From contig CANMSI010000003.1 of NCBI GenBank assembly GCA_947500575.1, positions 372,001 to 436,000 on the forward strand: 64,000 bases of DNA, written 5' to 3'. The translations under genes were made by a program, and so were the position numbers. This document shows positions 42,734 through 51,653 of the stretch, one piece after another. Source of the stretch: an uncultured Flavobacteriaceae bacterium. Lineage in GTDB: Bacteria; Bacteroidota; Bacteroidia; Flavobacteriales; Flavobacteriaceae. Each line of letters begins with the position of its first letter. The stretch's first letter is position 1. The notes beneath the pieces were generated by a model, which was not told the origin of the DNA, did not search any database, and worked only from the letters and a program-made list of their open reading frames with translations.

Positions 42734-43792
42734 ATGATTAAAACGGATATTCTTATAATTGGCGCAGGGCCAACAGGGCTTTTTACGGTTTTCGAAGCCG
42801 GATTGTTACAACTAAAATGTCATTTGATAGATGCCTTGCCGCAACCTGGTGGACAGTGTTCGGAAATTTACCCCAAAAAACCCATATATGATATTCCCGG
42901 TTTTCCCGAAGTACTGGCAGGTGATTTGGTATCTAATCTTATGGAACAGATTAAACCTTTTCAACCAGGATTCACACTAGGGGAAAGGGCTCAGACCATT
43001 GAGAAATTAGAAGATAATACCTTTGTAGTTACAACAAATAAAGGCACAAAACATCAGGCACCTATCGTTGCAATTGCAGGTGGTTTGGGGAGTTTTGAAC
43101 CCAGAAAACCTCTTTTAGAAAATATAGGAAGATTTGAAGATAAAGGGGTTGCTTATATTATCAAGGATCCAGAGATATATAGAGATAAAAAAGTTTTAAT
43201 CGCTGGTGGAGGCGATTCTGCTTTAGACTGGAGTATCTTTTTAGCAGATGTATCCAAGGAAGTAACGCTAGTGCATCGTAGAAATGAGTTTAGAGGTGCC
43301 TTAGACTCTGTGGAAAAAGTACAGCGCTTGAAGAACGAAGGCAAAATAACCTTGATTACTCCGGCCGAAGTAATAGGTTTAGAAGGAGATAAGCAGTTAG
43401 AAACAGTGCTTGTTAAAATAGCTGGAGATGATGAGCCCGTTAGAAAGCAGATAGATAACTTTATTCCTCTTTTTGGGCTATCACCAAAATTAGGTCCTAT
43501 TGCAGATTGGGGGCTTGAGATAGAAAAGAACGCAATTAAAGTAGATAATACGTTGGATTATCAAACCAATATTCCTGGTATTTATGCTATTGGAGATGTG
43601 AATACCTATCCTGGTAAATTGAAATTAATTTTATGTGGTTTTCACGAAGCTACACTTATGTGTCAAAGCGCATACCAACGCATATATCCGGATAAAAAAT
43701 ATGTAATGAAATATACTACCGTTGGTGGCGTAAACGGATTTGATGGTAGTAAAAAAGAAGCTCCGAAAGCGGTGGTCAAAGTAATTGAATAA
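42734..43792 (+). CDS. Ferredoxin/thioredoxin-reductase-like flavoprotein
   Basis: A 352-residue FAD protein of the thioredoxin reductase-like ferredoxin-NADP reductase group: FAD motif GAGPTG at 10-15, PGGQCSEIYPKKPIYDIPGFP, the NADPH motif AGGGDSALDWS near 157, and GIYAIGDVNTYPGK. The CxxC of thioredoxin reductase is missing (SAL DW in its place), so it cannot reduce thioredoxin; ferredoxin is the expected partner, and a ferredoxin gene is 62 bases away. It lies in the same run as Mrp and Nfu. Confidence 0.93.
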   Translation: MIKTDILIIGAGPTGLFTVFEAGLLQLKCHLIDALPQPGGQCSEIYPKKPIYDIPGFPEVLAGDLVSNLMEQIKPFQPGFTLGERAQTIEKLEDNTFVVTTNKGTKHQAPIVAIAGGLGSFEPRKPLLENIGRFEDKGVAYIIKDPEIYRDKKVLIAGGGDSALDWSIFLADVSKEVTLVHRRNEFRGALDSVEKVQRLKNEGKITLITPAEVIGLEGDKQLETVLVKIAGDDEPVRKQIDNFIPLFGLSPKLGPIADWGLEIEKNAIKVDNTLDYQTNIPGIYAIGDVNTYPGKLKLILCGFHEATLMCQSAYQRIYPDKKYVMKYTTVGGVNGFDGSKKEAPKAVVKVIE

Positions 43793-43854
43793 AAAAGTAA
43801 GGTTCGGCACTTTAAAAAGACTTTAAGAATGTTTTTTGAGTGATGTAGTTAGGC

Positions 43855-44184
43855 ATGAGTGATATAAAAATTAAGATTAAGGATAGAGAAGGTGTGCTTC
43901 ATGAGGTAGATGCACCAACGGATATGAATATGAATCTAATGGAAGTTGTACGCTCTTACGAGCTAGCTCCAGAAGGAACTATTGGTGTATGTGGCGGCAT
44001 GGCTATGTGTGCCTCCTGCCAATGTTACGTTATATCGGATCATGACCTACCCGAAAAATCAGATGATGAAGACGCCATGCTTGCAGAGGCTTTTTATGTA
44101 GAAGATAACAGTCGGTTAGGTTGTCAAATTCATATGACCTCAGATTTAGAAGGTCTGGAAGTAGTATTGGCTCCCGAATCTTAA
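43855..44184 (+). CDS. Adrenodoxin-type 2Fe-2S ferredoxin
   Basis: A 109-residue ferredoxin. Cluster ligands are Cys46, Cys52, Cys55 and Cys90 (GVCGGMAMCASC and RLGCQIH), spaced as in adrenodoxin. Cys57 is an extra residue in a conserved stretch. It is probably the electron partner of the reductase encoded just before. Partner enzymes may include Fe-S assembly or monooxygenases. Confidence 0.95.
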   Translation: MSDIKIKIKDREGVLHEVDAPTDMNMNLMEVVRSYELAPEGTIGVCGGMAMCASCQCYVISDHDLPEKSDDEDAMLAEAFYVEDNSRLGCQIHMTSDLEGLEVVLAPES

Positions 44185-44197
44185 ACCTTAAGGATAT

Positions 44198-45934
44198 TTA
44201 TATTCTTGCTTGATACGTAAATAGGTTGTGATAACGTCCTTCAGCAGCAATTAAATCATCATGGGTGCCTTGCTCCGCAATACGCCCATTTTCAATCACT
44301 AGAATTTGGTCTGCTTTTCTAATAGTACTCAGGCGATGCGCAATTACAAAAGTAGTTCGTCCCTTGGTCAATTCTGATAAACTCTTTTGAATAAGTGCTT
44401 CACTTTCTGTATCTAAATTGGATGTGGCTTCGTCCAATATCAATATTTTAGGGTTGGCCAAAACTGCTCTTGCAATAGCAATTCGTTGGCGTTGTCCACC
44501 GGATAACTTCACCCCTCTTTCTCCAATTAAGGTATCCAAACCGTCTTCAAAACGATCCGTAAATTCGTTTACGTAGGCTGCTTTTATAGCTTTTTGTAAT
44601 GCTTCTTCAGAAGCATTGGGTCTTGGGAATAAGATGTTTTCTCTAATAGTTCCCTCAAATAAAAACTCATCTTGTAATACCACTCCTAAATGCTGTCTAT
44701 AACTACTCAGGTTTACTTTAGAAAGATCTGAACCGTCAATACGAATCGTTCCTGATTGTGGGTTTAAAAAAGTACCAGCCAAGCCAGCAATAGTAGATTT
44801 ACCAGAACCTGAACTTCCTACAAGTGCAACTACTGTTCCTGGAGGAACATTAAAACTAATATTGTGCAATACTTCTTTATCTTCCTCATAGGCAAAGGAC
44901 ACGTCGTCAAATTCCATGTGACCCTTCAAGGTATCTAGCTGAATAGTACGATCTGCTTCATCTGCTTCTGGAGTTTGATTCATTAATTCTTCGGTACGAT
45001 CTAGACCAGCCAATGCTTCTGTAAGCTGACTCCCAATATTACTCATTTGAACAATGGGAGCAATCATTTGAGCTAATAATACCGTAAACATTAAAAATTC
45101 ACCAATAGTTAATTGGTCTTGAATAATTTTATATCCGCCAAAACCCATAACCCCAGTAGTAGCAACGCCAATTAAGAAGGTAGCAGAACTGGTCATAAAT
45201 GCGGTGGTAGTTAAGCTCTTTTTTACATTTTGAAACAACTCATCTACCCCATTTTCAAAAATTTTGTGCTCTTGTTCTTCCGCGTTGAACCCCTTAATAA
45301 CTCTAATTCCACCCAGTGTTTCTGTAAGTCTTCCTTTGACTTCAGCATTTATTTTGCCTCGATTTCTGAAAATAGGCCTAATAATTTTAAAGGCTTTTAG
45401 GGCAATAATTCCAAAAATAACAAGTGGTACAAAGGTGAAAAGAGTCATTTCAACACTTATATTTAAAAGTAAAACCAAGGATACAACAGCAGTAATGGTT
45501 CCGCCTACTAATTGTACTAAGCCGGTTCCAATGAGATTACGTACCCCTTCCACGTCCGACATAATCCTGGAAACCAAGGCGCCAGATTTGGTATTGTCAA
45601 AAAATCGGATGGGTAAGGAAAGCACCTTTTTTTGTACTTGAGCTCGTAGTTCGGAGATTAAAAATTGGGCTTGAACACTTAAAATTCTAGTAAGCAAAAA
45701 TGAAGTAATTGCTTGCACTGTAATAGCAATTATGACCACTAGTACTAGAATTTTAAGCATGGGCACATTTTCATTGGCAATTACATCATCTATAAGGTAT
45801 TTGGAAGCAACAGGAGCTACAAAACTTGCCGCTTTGCTTACAACTATTAGAAACAACCCAATAAAAACTAGATTACGCCTTGGCCATATAATGGTCTTAA
45901 AGGCGGTAAGTATACTAACTTTTTTTTCAGACAT
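44198..45934 (-). CDS. ABC exporter (fused permease and ATPase)
   Basis: A 578-residue half-transporter of the MsbA/LmrA type. Six membrane helices fill residues 15-320, with the coupling-helix region between; the ATPase has Walker A GSSGSGKSTIAGL, the signature LSGGQRQRIAIARA and Walker B ILILDEATSNLD, plus the His in VIAHRLST. It works as a dimer. The substrate could be lipid, drug or peptide; lipid A flipping is only a possibility. It converges on the ferredoxin gene with a 13-base gap. Confidence 0.95.
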   Translation of the reverse strand: MSEKKVSILTAFKTIIWPRRNLVFIGLFLIVVSKAASFVAPVASKYLIDDVIANENVPMLKILVLVVIIAITVQAITSFLLTRILSVQAQFLISELRAQVQKKVLSLPIRFFDNTKSGALVSRIMSDVEGVRNLIGTGLVQLVGGTITAVVSLVLLLNISVEMTLFTFVPLVIFGIIALKAFKIIRPIFRNRGKINAEVKGRLTETLGGIRVIKGFNAEEQEHKIFENGVDELFQNVKKSLTTTAFMTSSATFLIGVATTGVMGFGGYKIIQDQLTIGEFLMFTVLLAQMIAPIVQMSNIGSQLTEALAGLDRTEELMNQTPEADEADRTIQLDTLKGHMEFDDVSFAYEEDKEVLHNISFNVPPGTVVALVGSSGSGKSTIAGLAGTFLNPQSGTIRIDGSDLSKVNLSSYRQHLGVVLQDEFLFEGTIRENILFPRPNASEEALQKAIKAAYVNEFTDRFEDGLDTLIGERGVKLSGGQRQRIAIARAVLANPKILILDEATSNLDTESEALIQKSLSELTKGRTTFVIAHRLSTIRKADQILVIENGRIAEQGTHDDLIAAEGRYHNLFTYQARI

Positions 45935-46073
45935 CTTTTAAAAACAAGGAATTAAAAAGTGCAAGTTACTTCAATATCTTTTAGGCAGTAACTGTCCTGT
46001 CTTTTTTTCACAAAAATTAGTATTTCAAATAGAAGTCTATTACTTTAACAGGGCAAATCCAAATGTGTTACCA

Positions 46074-48248
46074 ATGAAATTTCTACCCTTTCTACTATTG
46101 CTAACTTTTTTCTCTTGTAAAACAGAAAAACAGCCCTTAACAGAGGAAGAACGATGGCAAGCTCATGTAGATAATACAACGATTATTAGAGACGATTTTG
46201 GAGTACCACATGTATATGGAAAATCAGATGCTGATGCGGTGTTCGGATTATTGTATGCACAGTGCGAAGACGATTTTAAACGCGTGGAGCAAAATTATAT
46301 TTGGGCTATAGGTCGTCTGGCGGAGGTAGAAGGAGAAGATGCGCTATACAGTGATTTACGAGCGCGTTTATTTATGACCATGGAAGAAGCAAAGGCGAAC
46401 TATGAAAAAAGTCCTGAATGGTTAAAAGAGTTATGCAACGCTTTTGCTGATGGCATTAATTATTACCTACATACACATCCCGAAGTAAAGCCTCGACTCC
46501 TAACTCATTTTGAACCATGGATGCCTATGTATTTTAGTGAGGGCTCTATCGGGGGGGATATTGAACGTATCTCTACACAAAAAATAAAGGCTTTTTACGA
46601 AAAAGGAATTGAGTTTCCAAAATCGGAAGTGATGAAATTGAAGAAGGCAGAAGAAGAATTGGAACCTCAGGGTTCTAATGGGATAGCTATTTCTGGTGAA
46701 CTAACACAATCTGGGAATGCCATGCTACTTATAAATCCGCATACTTCTTTCTTTTTCAGGGGAGAAGTACATATGGTTAGCGAAGAAGGGCTAAATGCCT
46801 ATGGAGCTGTTACTTGGGGTCAGTTTTTTGTGTATCAAGGTTTTAATGAAAAAACAGGGTGGATGCATACGTCTACCTATACAGACATTATAGACGAGTT
46901 TAAGGAGACTGTGGTAGATATGGATGGTAAACTGCTTTATAGATATGGAGAAGAAATGAGAGCTGTTGAAACTTCTGAGCTAACCTTGAAGTATAAAACA
47001 GACACCGGATATGATACCAAAAAGTTTCCAATATACCGCACCCATCATGGTCCTATTACACATATGGAAGACGATGATCTAATAGCTTCCGCCATGATGT
47101 GGGAACCTGTAAAGGCATTGGAGCAGTCCTATACAAGAAGCAAACAAGACGGGTATGAAGGGTTTAGAAAAATGATGGACATACGAACCAATTCGTCCAA
47201 CAATACCGTCTATGCGGATGCCGAAGGGAATATTGCTTATTTTCATGGGAACTTCATACCGGTTCGTGATACTATTTTTGATTATACAAAACCAGTAGAT
47301 GGAAGCAATCCTAAAACAGATTGGAAGGGCTTGCATACTGTGGATGAAAATATTCTTTTATTGAACCCAGAAAATGGCTGGCTCCAAAATTGTAATTCAA
47401 CACCTTTTACTGCTGCATTGGAATACAGTCCCAAAAGAGAAAACTATCCTAAATATATGTCTATAGATAGAGAGAATTTTAGGGGGGTACATGCTATTAG
47501 TTTATTAAAAAATAAAAGTGAATATACTCTAGATAGTTTAATAGAACTAGCGCACGATCCCTACCTACCTGCATTTGAGAAATTAATTCCTGGATTGGTA
47601 AAGGCATATAACAGTTATGATGATAAGAACCCAAAACTTAGAGAAGCCATAGAAATTTTAGAAAAATGGGACTTTAAAACTTCTAAAGAATCAATTGCTA
47701 TGACCCTAGCTCATTATTACGGAACCTTGTATGGTAGATATGGTAAAAGACCTGGTAGAATGAGTGATATGGAGCTAATGACCTATTTTGGGACAGCATC
47801 TCCTATGGGAGAACGAACAAGGATTTTTGAACAAGTAATAGATCAGTTAACTGCCGATTTTGGAACTTGGAAAATCCCTTGGGGAGATGTGAATAGGTAT
47901 CAGCGCATTAACGGAGATATACGCCAGCCGTTTAACGATGCCGAACCTAGTATTCCTGTTGGGTTAGCCTCTGGAAGATGGGGTGCCTTAGCGGCCTATG
48001 GTATGCGCTACAATAATGGAGCAAAAAAAATATATGGAACTAGAGGAAATAGCTTTGTAGCGGTAGTAGAATTTGGAGATAAGGTACAAGCTAAGAGTAT
48101 GCTAGCTGGAGGGCAGAGTAGTGACCCCTCTTCTCCTCATTTTAATGACCAAGCACAGCGTTATGCGGATGTGGAGTTCAAAGATGTGGCATATTATAAA
48201 GAGGATGTTTTAAAACGAGCGAAAAGAACGTATCATCCAGGAGAATAA
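46074..48248 (+). CDS. Penicillin-acylase family lipoprotein
   Basis: A 724-residue Ntn-hydrolase lipoprotein (LLTFFSC lipobox, near Cys15). The precursor should cleave itself before Ser201 in GSNGIAIS, making the N-terminal nucleophile of the beta chain; HTSFFF and other family positions follow. GTG at 46065 was rejected in favour of the ATG at 46074, which keeps the lipobox spacing normal. The family includes penicillin, cephalosporin and acyl-homoserine-lactone acylases; an AHL-type role in quorum quenching is possible but not shown. It stands alone. Confidence 0.9.
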   Translation: MKFLPFLLLLTFFSCKTEKQPLTEEERWQAHVDNTTIIRDDFGVPHVYGKSDADAVFGLLYAQCEDDFKRVEQNYIWAIGRLAEVEGEDALYSDLRARLFMTMEEAKANYEKSPEWLKELCNAFADGINYYLHTHPEVKPRLLTHFEPWMPMYFSEGSIGGDIERISTQKIKAFYEKGIEFPKSEVMKLKKAEEELEPQGSNGIAISGELTQSGNAMLLINPHTSFFFRGEVHMVSEEGLNAYGAVTWGQFFVYQGFNEKTGWMHTSTYTDIIDEFKETVVDMDGKLLYRYGEEMRAVETSELTLKYKTDTGYDTKKFPIYRTHHGPITHMEDDDLIASAMMWEPVKALEQSYTRSKQDGYEGFRKMMDIRTNSSNNTVYADAEGNIAYFHGNFIPVRDTIFDYTKPVDGSNPKTDWKGLHTVDENILLLNPENGWLQNCNSTPFTAALEYSPKRENYPKYMSIDRENFRGVHAISLLKNKSEYTLDSLIELAHDPYLPAFEKLIPGLVKAYNSYDDKNPKLREAIEILEKWDFKTSKESIAMTLAHYYGTLYGRYGKRPGRMSDMELMTYFGTASPMGERTRIFEQVIDQLTADFGTWKIPWGDVNRYQRINGDIRQPFNDAEPSIPVGLASGRWGALAAYGMRYNNGAKKIYGTRGNSFVAVVEFGDKVQAKSMLAGGQSSDPSSPHFNDQAQRYADVEFKDVAYYKEDVLKRAKRTYHPGE

Positions 48249-48278
48249 AGAATCTGCAAACTTAGTAGAAATATAATG

Positions 48279-48911
48279 TTACTGATCTTTCACTACAATT
48301 AATGTAGCTTTAGAACCTGTAGATAGATTCCATTTATTAGAATAAATAAGTTGTCCTTTTTCATCGTAGACATTTATTTGGGCCGTGTTAGGACCAGATG
48401 ATCCTTGATTTAAGGCTTCAAAATCAATTCTATTAAAACCTTTTTGAAGATCAATATTTACGCCTTTAAAAGCACCAGATAGCAAGATATTAGGTTCTAC
48501 TACTTGGTCGTTGGCATAAATCTTAACTCTATCTCCATCTACATATTCATGATCTCTACAAACAACGCCTATATATTTGGCGTTACTTTTAAGATCTCCT
48601 AAATACATATCTCCAAAGTGCTTTTTAGAACCTTTCTTTTCCTTTTCGCCTACTTTCGGATCTATTTTAAGATCATGACCTGCTTGAAGTAATTTCTTAC
48701 CAGGTGTCATATCAATTTTTCTCTTGGAAGTGCTTAGCTCTGATTTCTTTCCTATCACAGAAGGCATTCTTAGAGAGGTTCCTTTCTTTTTATTCTCCTT
48801 TACGTCTAATTTCCCTTCAATTTTTAAAGGTTTGGTCACAGGGATGTCGCTCTGAGCTGTTCCTTGAAAGGCCCAAAGTAATAAAACACCCAATGTGATT
48901 ATAATTCGCAT
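48279..48911 (-). CDS. Exported Lys-rich protein, function unknown
   Basis: A 210-residue protein with a signal peptide (about 1-19, ending GTAQ) and a very Lys-rich first half (about 30-95, with ENKKKGTSLRMPSVIGKKSE and KVGEKEKKGSKKHFG), followed by a beta-strand-rich C-terminal half (YIGVVCRDHEYVDGDRVKIYAND, RIDFEALNQGSSGPNTAQINVYD) like a small immunoglobulin or beta-sandwich domain. The pattern is known in flavobacteria but has no function. It lies opposite the penicillin-acylase gene, 30 bases away. Confidence 0.7.
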   Translation of the reverse strand: MRIIITLGVLLLWAFQGTAQSDIPVTKPLKIEGKLDVKENKKKGTSLRMPSVIGKKSELSTSKRKIDMTPGKKLLQAGHDLKIDPKVGEKEKKGSKKHFGDMYLGDLKSNAKYIGVVCRDHEYVDGDRVKIYANDQVVEPNILLSGAFKGVNIDLQKGFNRIDFEALNQGSSGPNTAQINVYDEKGQLIYSNKWNLSTGSKATLIVVKDQ

Positions 48912-49030
48912 CTACGTATAATGAGTCGTGCTACACTCGTAAAAATAACAAATACCCTGCCATAGGCTTATAAATTGCTGTTAAATTCGACGAAAAGAAA
49001 TCAGGGAATTACAAATGAATGAGTACAATA

Positions 49031-49891
49031 CTAGGATGCAGTGTCTGATTTAACAGATTTAGTTAGCAAGAAACTACTTAAAACGATAAGTGCACCACCC
49101 CATATCATATTAGGCTCTAAAGACTCTTTTAAAACAAGATGTCCCAATAAAATGGTACTTACCACCTCCAGGTACATGAGTGAGGAAGTGGTAGCCGCTT
49201 TTAGGTGCTTTAGACCATAGAAGAACAAACTAAAAACGACCACACCAATTAAGAAACCATAGATGGTGGCTATCCCTATATCTGACCATTCGGCAACAGG
49301 AAAATTGATATATAAAAAAGGAAAAAATAGAATTACACTTGCAAAATTTTGATAAAAAATTAGTTCATTTTTATCGTAGTTCTGAGCTTCTGATTTAAAA
49401 ATGACTACGGTAATGGCATATCCTACGGAAGCTCCTACGGCTGCTAACATTCCAACAAAATCCTTGTCTTCAAAACTCAAGCTTTTATGTGCATATGAGA
49501 TGGTTAAACCAACGAAGGCTAATAGAATAAGAAACCATTGATATTTGCTTACTTTTTCCTTTAAAAAAAGAACACCGAGAAGGGTCACAAAAATTGGCCA
49601 GGAATAGAATAGTATGACTGCATTTCCAATGGAAGTGTATATATATGATATCAAGAAAAGGTAGATTCTAAAGGTATTAATTACAGAGGCTCCGAGCATT
49701 TTTTTGTAATTACCTCTAAAAAAAGGAATCCGTTTGGAGAACATCCAAGAAGCAAGTAAGAATACAGGCACAACTGTTCTAAACCATGCGATGGAGCCAG
49801 CTGTCATACTGGTCATGTATTTTATAAGAAGACCATTAGTGCCTGCAATTAAAGCACTTAATAAAACAGCATATATAGCTTTTTGATTCAT
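49031..49891 (-). CDS. EamA/DMT-family transporter
   Basis: A 286-residue membrane protein with ten helices in two EamA repeats (LISYIYTSIGNAVILFYSWPIFVTLLG in the first, LMYLEVVSTILLGHLVLKE in the second), typical of drug/metabolite exporters. Substrate unknown. It is 20 bases downstream of a lipoprotein gene on the same strand, so they may be co-transcribed. Confidence 0.9.
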   Translation of the reverse strand: MNQKAIYAVLLSALIAGTNGLLIKYMTSMTAGSIAWFRTVVPVFLLASWMFSKRIPFFRGNYKKMLGASVINTFRIYLFLISYIYTSIGNAVILFYSWPIFVTLLGVLFLKEKVSKYQWFLILLAFVGLTISYAHKSLSFEDKDFVGMLAAVGASVGYAITVVIFKSEAQNYDKNELIFYQNFASVILFFPFLYINFPVAEWSDIGIATIYGFLIGVVVFSLFFYGLKHLKAATTSSLMYLEVVSTILLGHLVLKESLEPNMIWGGALIVLSSFLLTKSVKSDTAS

Positions 49892-49911
49892 TAAAAATGA
49901 GTGAGTGGTAT

Positions 49912-50562
49912 TTACTCTCCTAACTCACTAATTTTCTTTTCATACAATTTTTTACTTTCTACTACAGCTACGTTTAATTCGGACATAATTCCATCTACAC
50001 GGCCTTCAATACTTTTCATTTGATCGTTAATGTCATCAAAAGAATTTAAAGCAGCCGCTACTTCAAGGGCTTTCACCACTTCTACCGCATCACCATGTAA
50101 AAGACGTAATTTATCAATAGCTTTTGAGGTATTGGCAAGGGTGCCATTATATTTTGTTCTAGCCTTTTCTATGGCAGATAGCAAGGTTTTTTTGGTAGCC
50201 TCATCACTTAAACTAGCCGTTTGCGTTTCCATGGCGGTAAAAAGGTTGGTAGCCTTTTCTTTAAGATCTTCGTATTCTTTATTAAGATTCTCAACTCTTT
50301 TGTTTACTTTCTCCCAGTCACCATAGACCTTAGCGAATTCTTTATCCTCGTTTTTGGTATCTTCTAAAGCTTCTTTTAATGCATTCAAGGAGGAAAGCCC
50401 CTTATTGACATTTTTATTAGCATTCTCTTTCTTTTTTTCAAAAGAACTTACTTGCGATTTAAACTTATCTTTTAGTCTAATAAGGTCTTCTGGACTTTTG
50501 TCTTTCCAACAAGAAGTAAATACGAGACTTAGTACTAAAAGAGCGATTATTTTTCTGTTCAT
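49912..50562 (-). CDS. Coiled-coil lipoprotein, function unknown
   Basis: A 216-residue lipoprotein (LVFTSC, Cys18). The mature part is almost all helix with heptad-like repeats (about 25-130 and 150-215): LKDKFKSQVSSFEKKKENA, VENLNKEYEDLKEKATNL. It resembles small periplasmic coiled-coil lipoproteins of Bacteroidota; no known family is recognised. It is the first gene before the EamA transporter. Confidence 0.7.
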   Translation of the reverse strand: MNRKIIALLVLSLVFTSCWKDKSPEDLIRLKDKFKSQVSSFEKKKENANKNVNKGLSSLNALKEALEDTKNEDKEFAKVYGDWEKVNKRVENLNKEYEDLKEKATNLFTAMETQTASLSDEATKKTLLSAIEKARTKYNGTLANTSKAIDKLRLLHGDAVEVVKALEVAAALNSFDDINDQMKSIEGRVDGIMSELNVAVVESKKLYEKKISELGE

Positions 50563-50640
50563 GAGATGCTATTTATAATGTTAAAGTGCCTAAATATACA
50601 ATTTATTAGTAGCTAATATGGACAAAAAGAAATTGCCTAT

Positions 50641-51537
50641 TTATTCTGTTTTATAATCTATTAGGCGCTGAGGTCCTTCCAGAACTTTCCGAACAATTTG
50701 AAGTGTTCCATTGTCTTTGGTAGCAATATGCCATTTGATTAAGGAGATATGACCTCCTTCAATTTCAATTCCAGTAATACTTCTTGGATGCACACAGCTT
50801 CCATCATTAAAAAAAGCCAATTCCCCTGGCTCTGGAAAACGAGGACGGTGCGTATGGCCTATGACCGTCATTAAATTTCCATTTTTAGCAACCCATCGTT
50901 TTACTCTGCGTTCCAATTTAATTAACTCTTTGAAATTTTTCGCTGGACTAGTAGGATCTGAAATCCCAACAATTTGCAAAGGTTTCCACAATGCCCTCAC
51001 CAAAAATCGATTAATGCGCCAACCATGATAGTTCATAAAATCTGCTTGATGTCCATGAGCAAGAAAAATCTGTTGTCCGTTTTCGGTATGTTTTAATACC
51101 AAACCTTCATGATACTCTAGACCTTGCAATAGCACTTCTTCCCTACCATCTTTGGGGTCAAAATACGTATGTAGATGCTTTTTTACATAATTGGCATTGC
51201 GGTAGACCATATCATGATTTCCCCATAGTAAATGCAATCTTTGTTCTTCATGAAATTGCTTCATAAGCATATACACATTTTTATGTGCCAGCAACAGAGG
51301 TTCAAAAGATCGGTTTTCCCATAATTCATCTCCATCTCCTAGTTCGCAATAGGTAAAACCCTCATTATAATAATGTTTTAAAGCATGAAAGTAAATATTC
51401 CGATTATTGGCAAAATCATCCGCAAAACTATTATCGCCTCGGTGACAATCACTAAAGAGAATGAATTTAGAAGTATCGTCAAAGGGGACTATTTTAGCCT
51501 TAGAATATGCACGTGTTAATCGGGAATCGGAGGACAT
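50641..51537 (-). CDS. Calcineurin-like metallophosphoesterase
   Basis: A 298-residue cytoplasmic phosphoesterase with the usual metal motifs: FSDCHRGDN (about 27-35), GDGDELW, GNHDMVY, and GHTHRPRF near 228, preceded by LAHGHQADF near 160. The C-terminal 60 residues contain a conserved GELAFFNDGSCVHPRSITGIEI stretch. Members act on nucleotides, cyclic nucleotides or lipids; the insertion with HGWRINRFLVRALWKPL may touch a membrane. Substrate unknown. Monocistronic, divergent from the GAF protein gene. Confidence 0.92.
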   Translation of the reverse strand: MSSDSRLTRAYSKAKIVPFDDTSKFILFSDCHRGDNSFADDFANNRNIYFHALKHYYNEGFTYCELGDGDELWENRSFEPLLLAHKNVYMLMKQFHEEQRLHLLWGNHDMVYRNANYVKKHLHTYFDPKDGREEVLLQGLEYHEGLVLKHTENGQQIFLAHGHQADFMNYHGWRINRFLVRALWKPLQIVGISDPTSPAKNFKELIKLERRVKRWVAKNGNLMTVIGHTHRPRFPEPGELAFFNDGSCVHPRSITGIEIEGGHISLIKWHIATKDNGTLQIVRKVLEGPQRLIDYKTE

Positions 51538-51653
51538 GAATCAAATTTTGTATAAATATCATAAAAAATGAAGACAATTCTTAAGGTTTCCTTTAACAAT
51601 AATATCGACATTTCTTTTGTAATTTTACGTTAAAATAACGACTAACATTGACT

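Noticed and set aside
42734-43792. Thioredoxin reductase
   Set aside because: The redox CxxC is absent at the expected position, and a ferredoxin gene follows.
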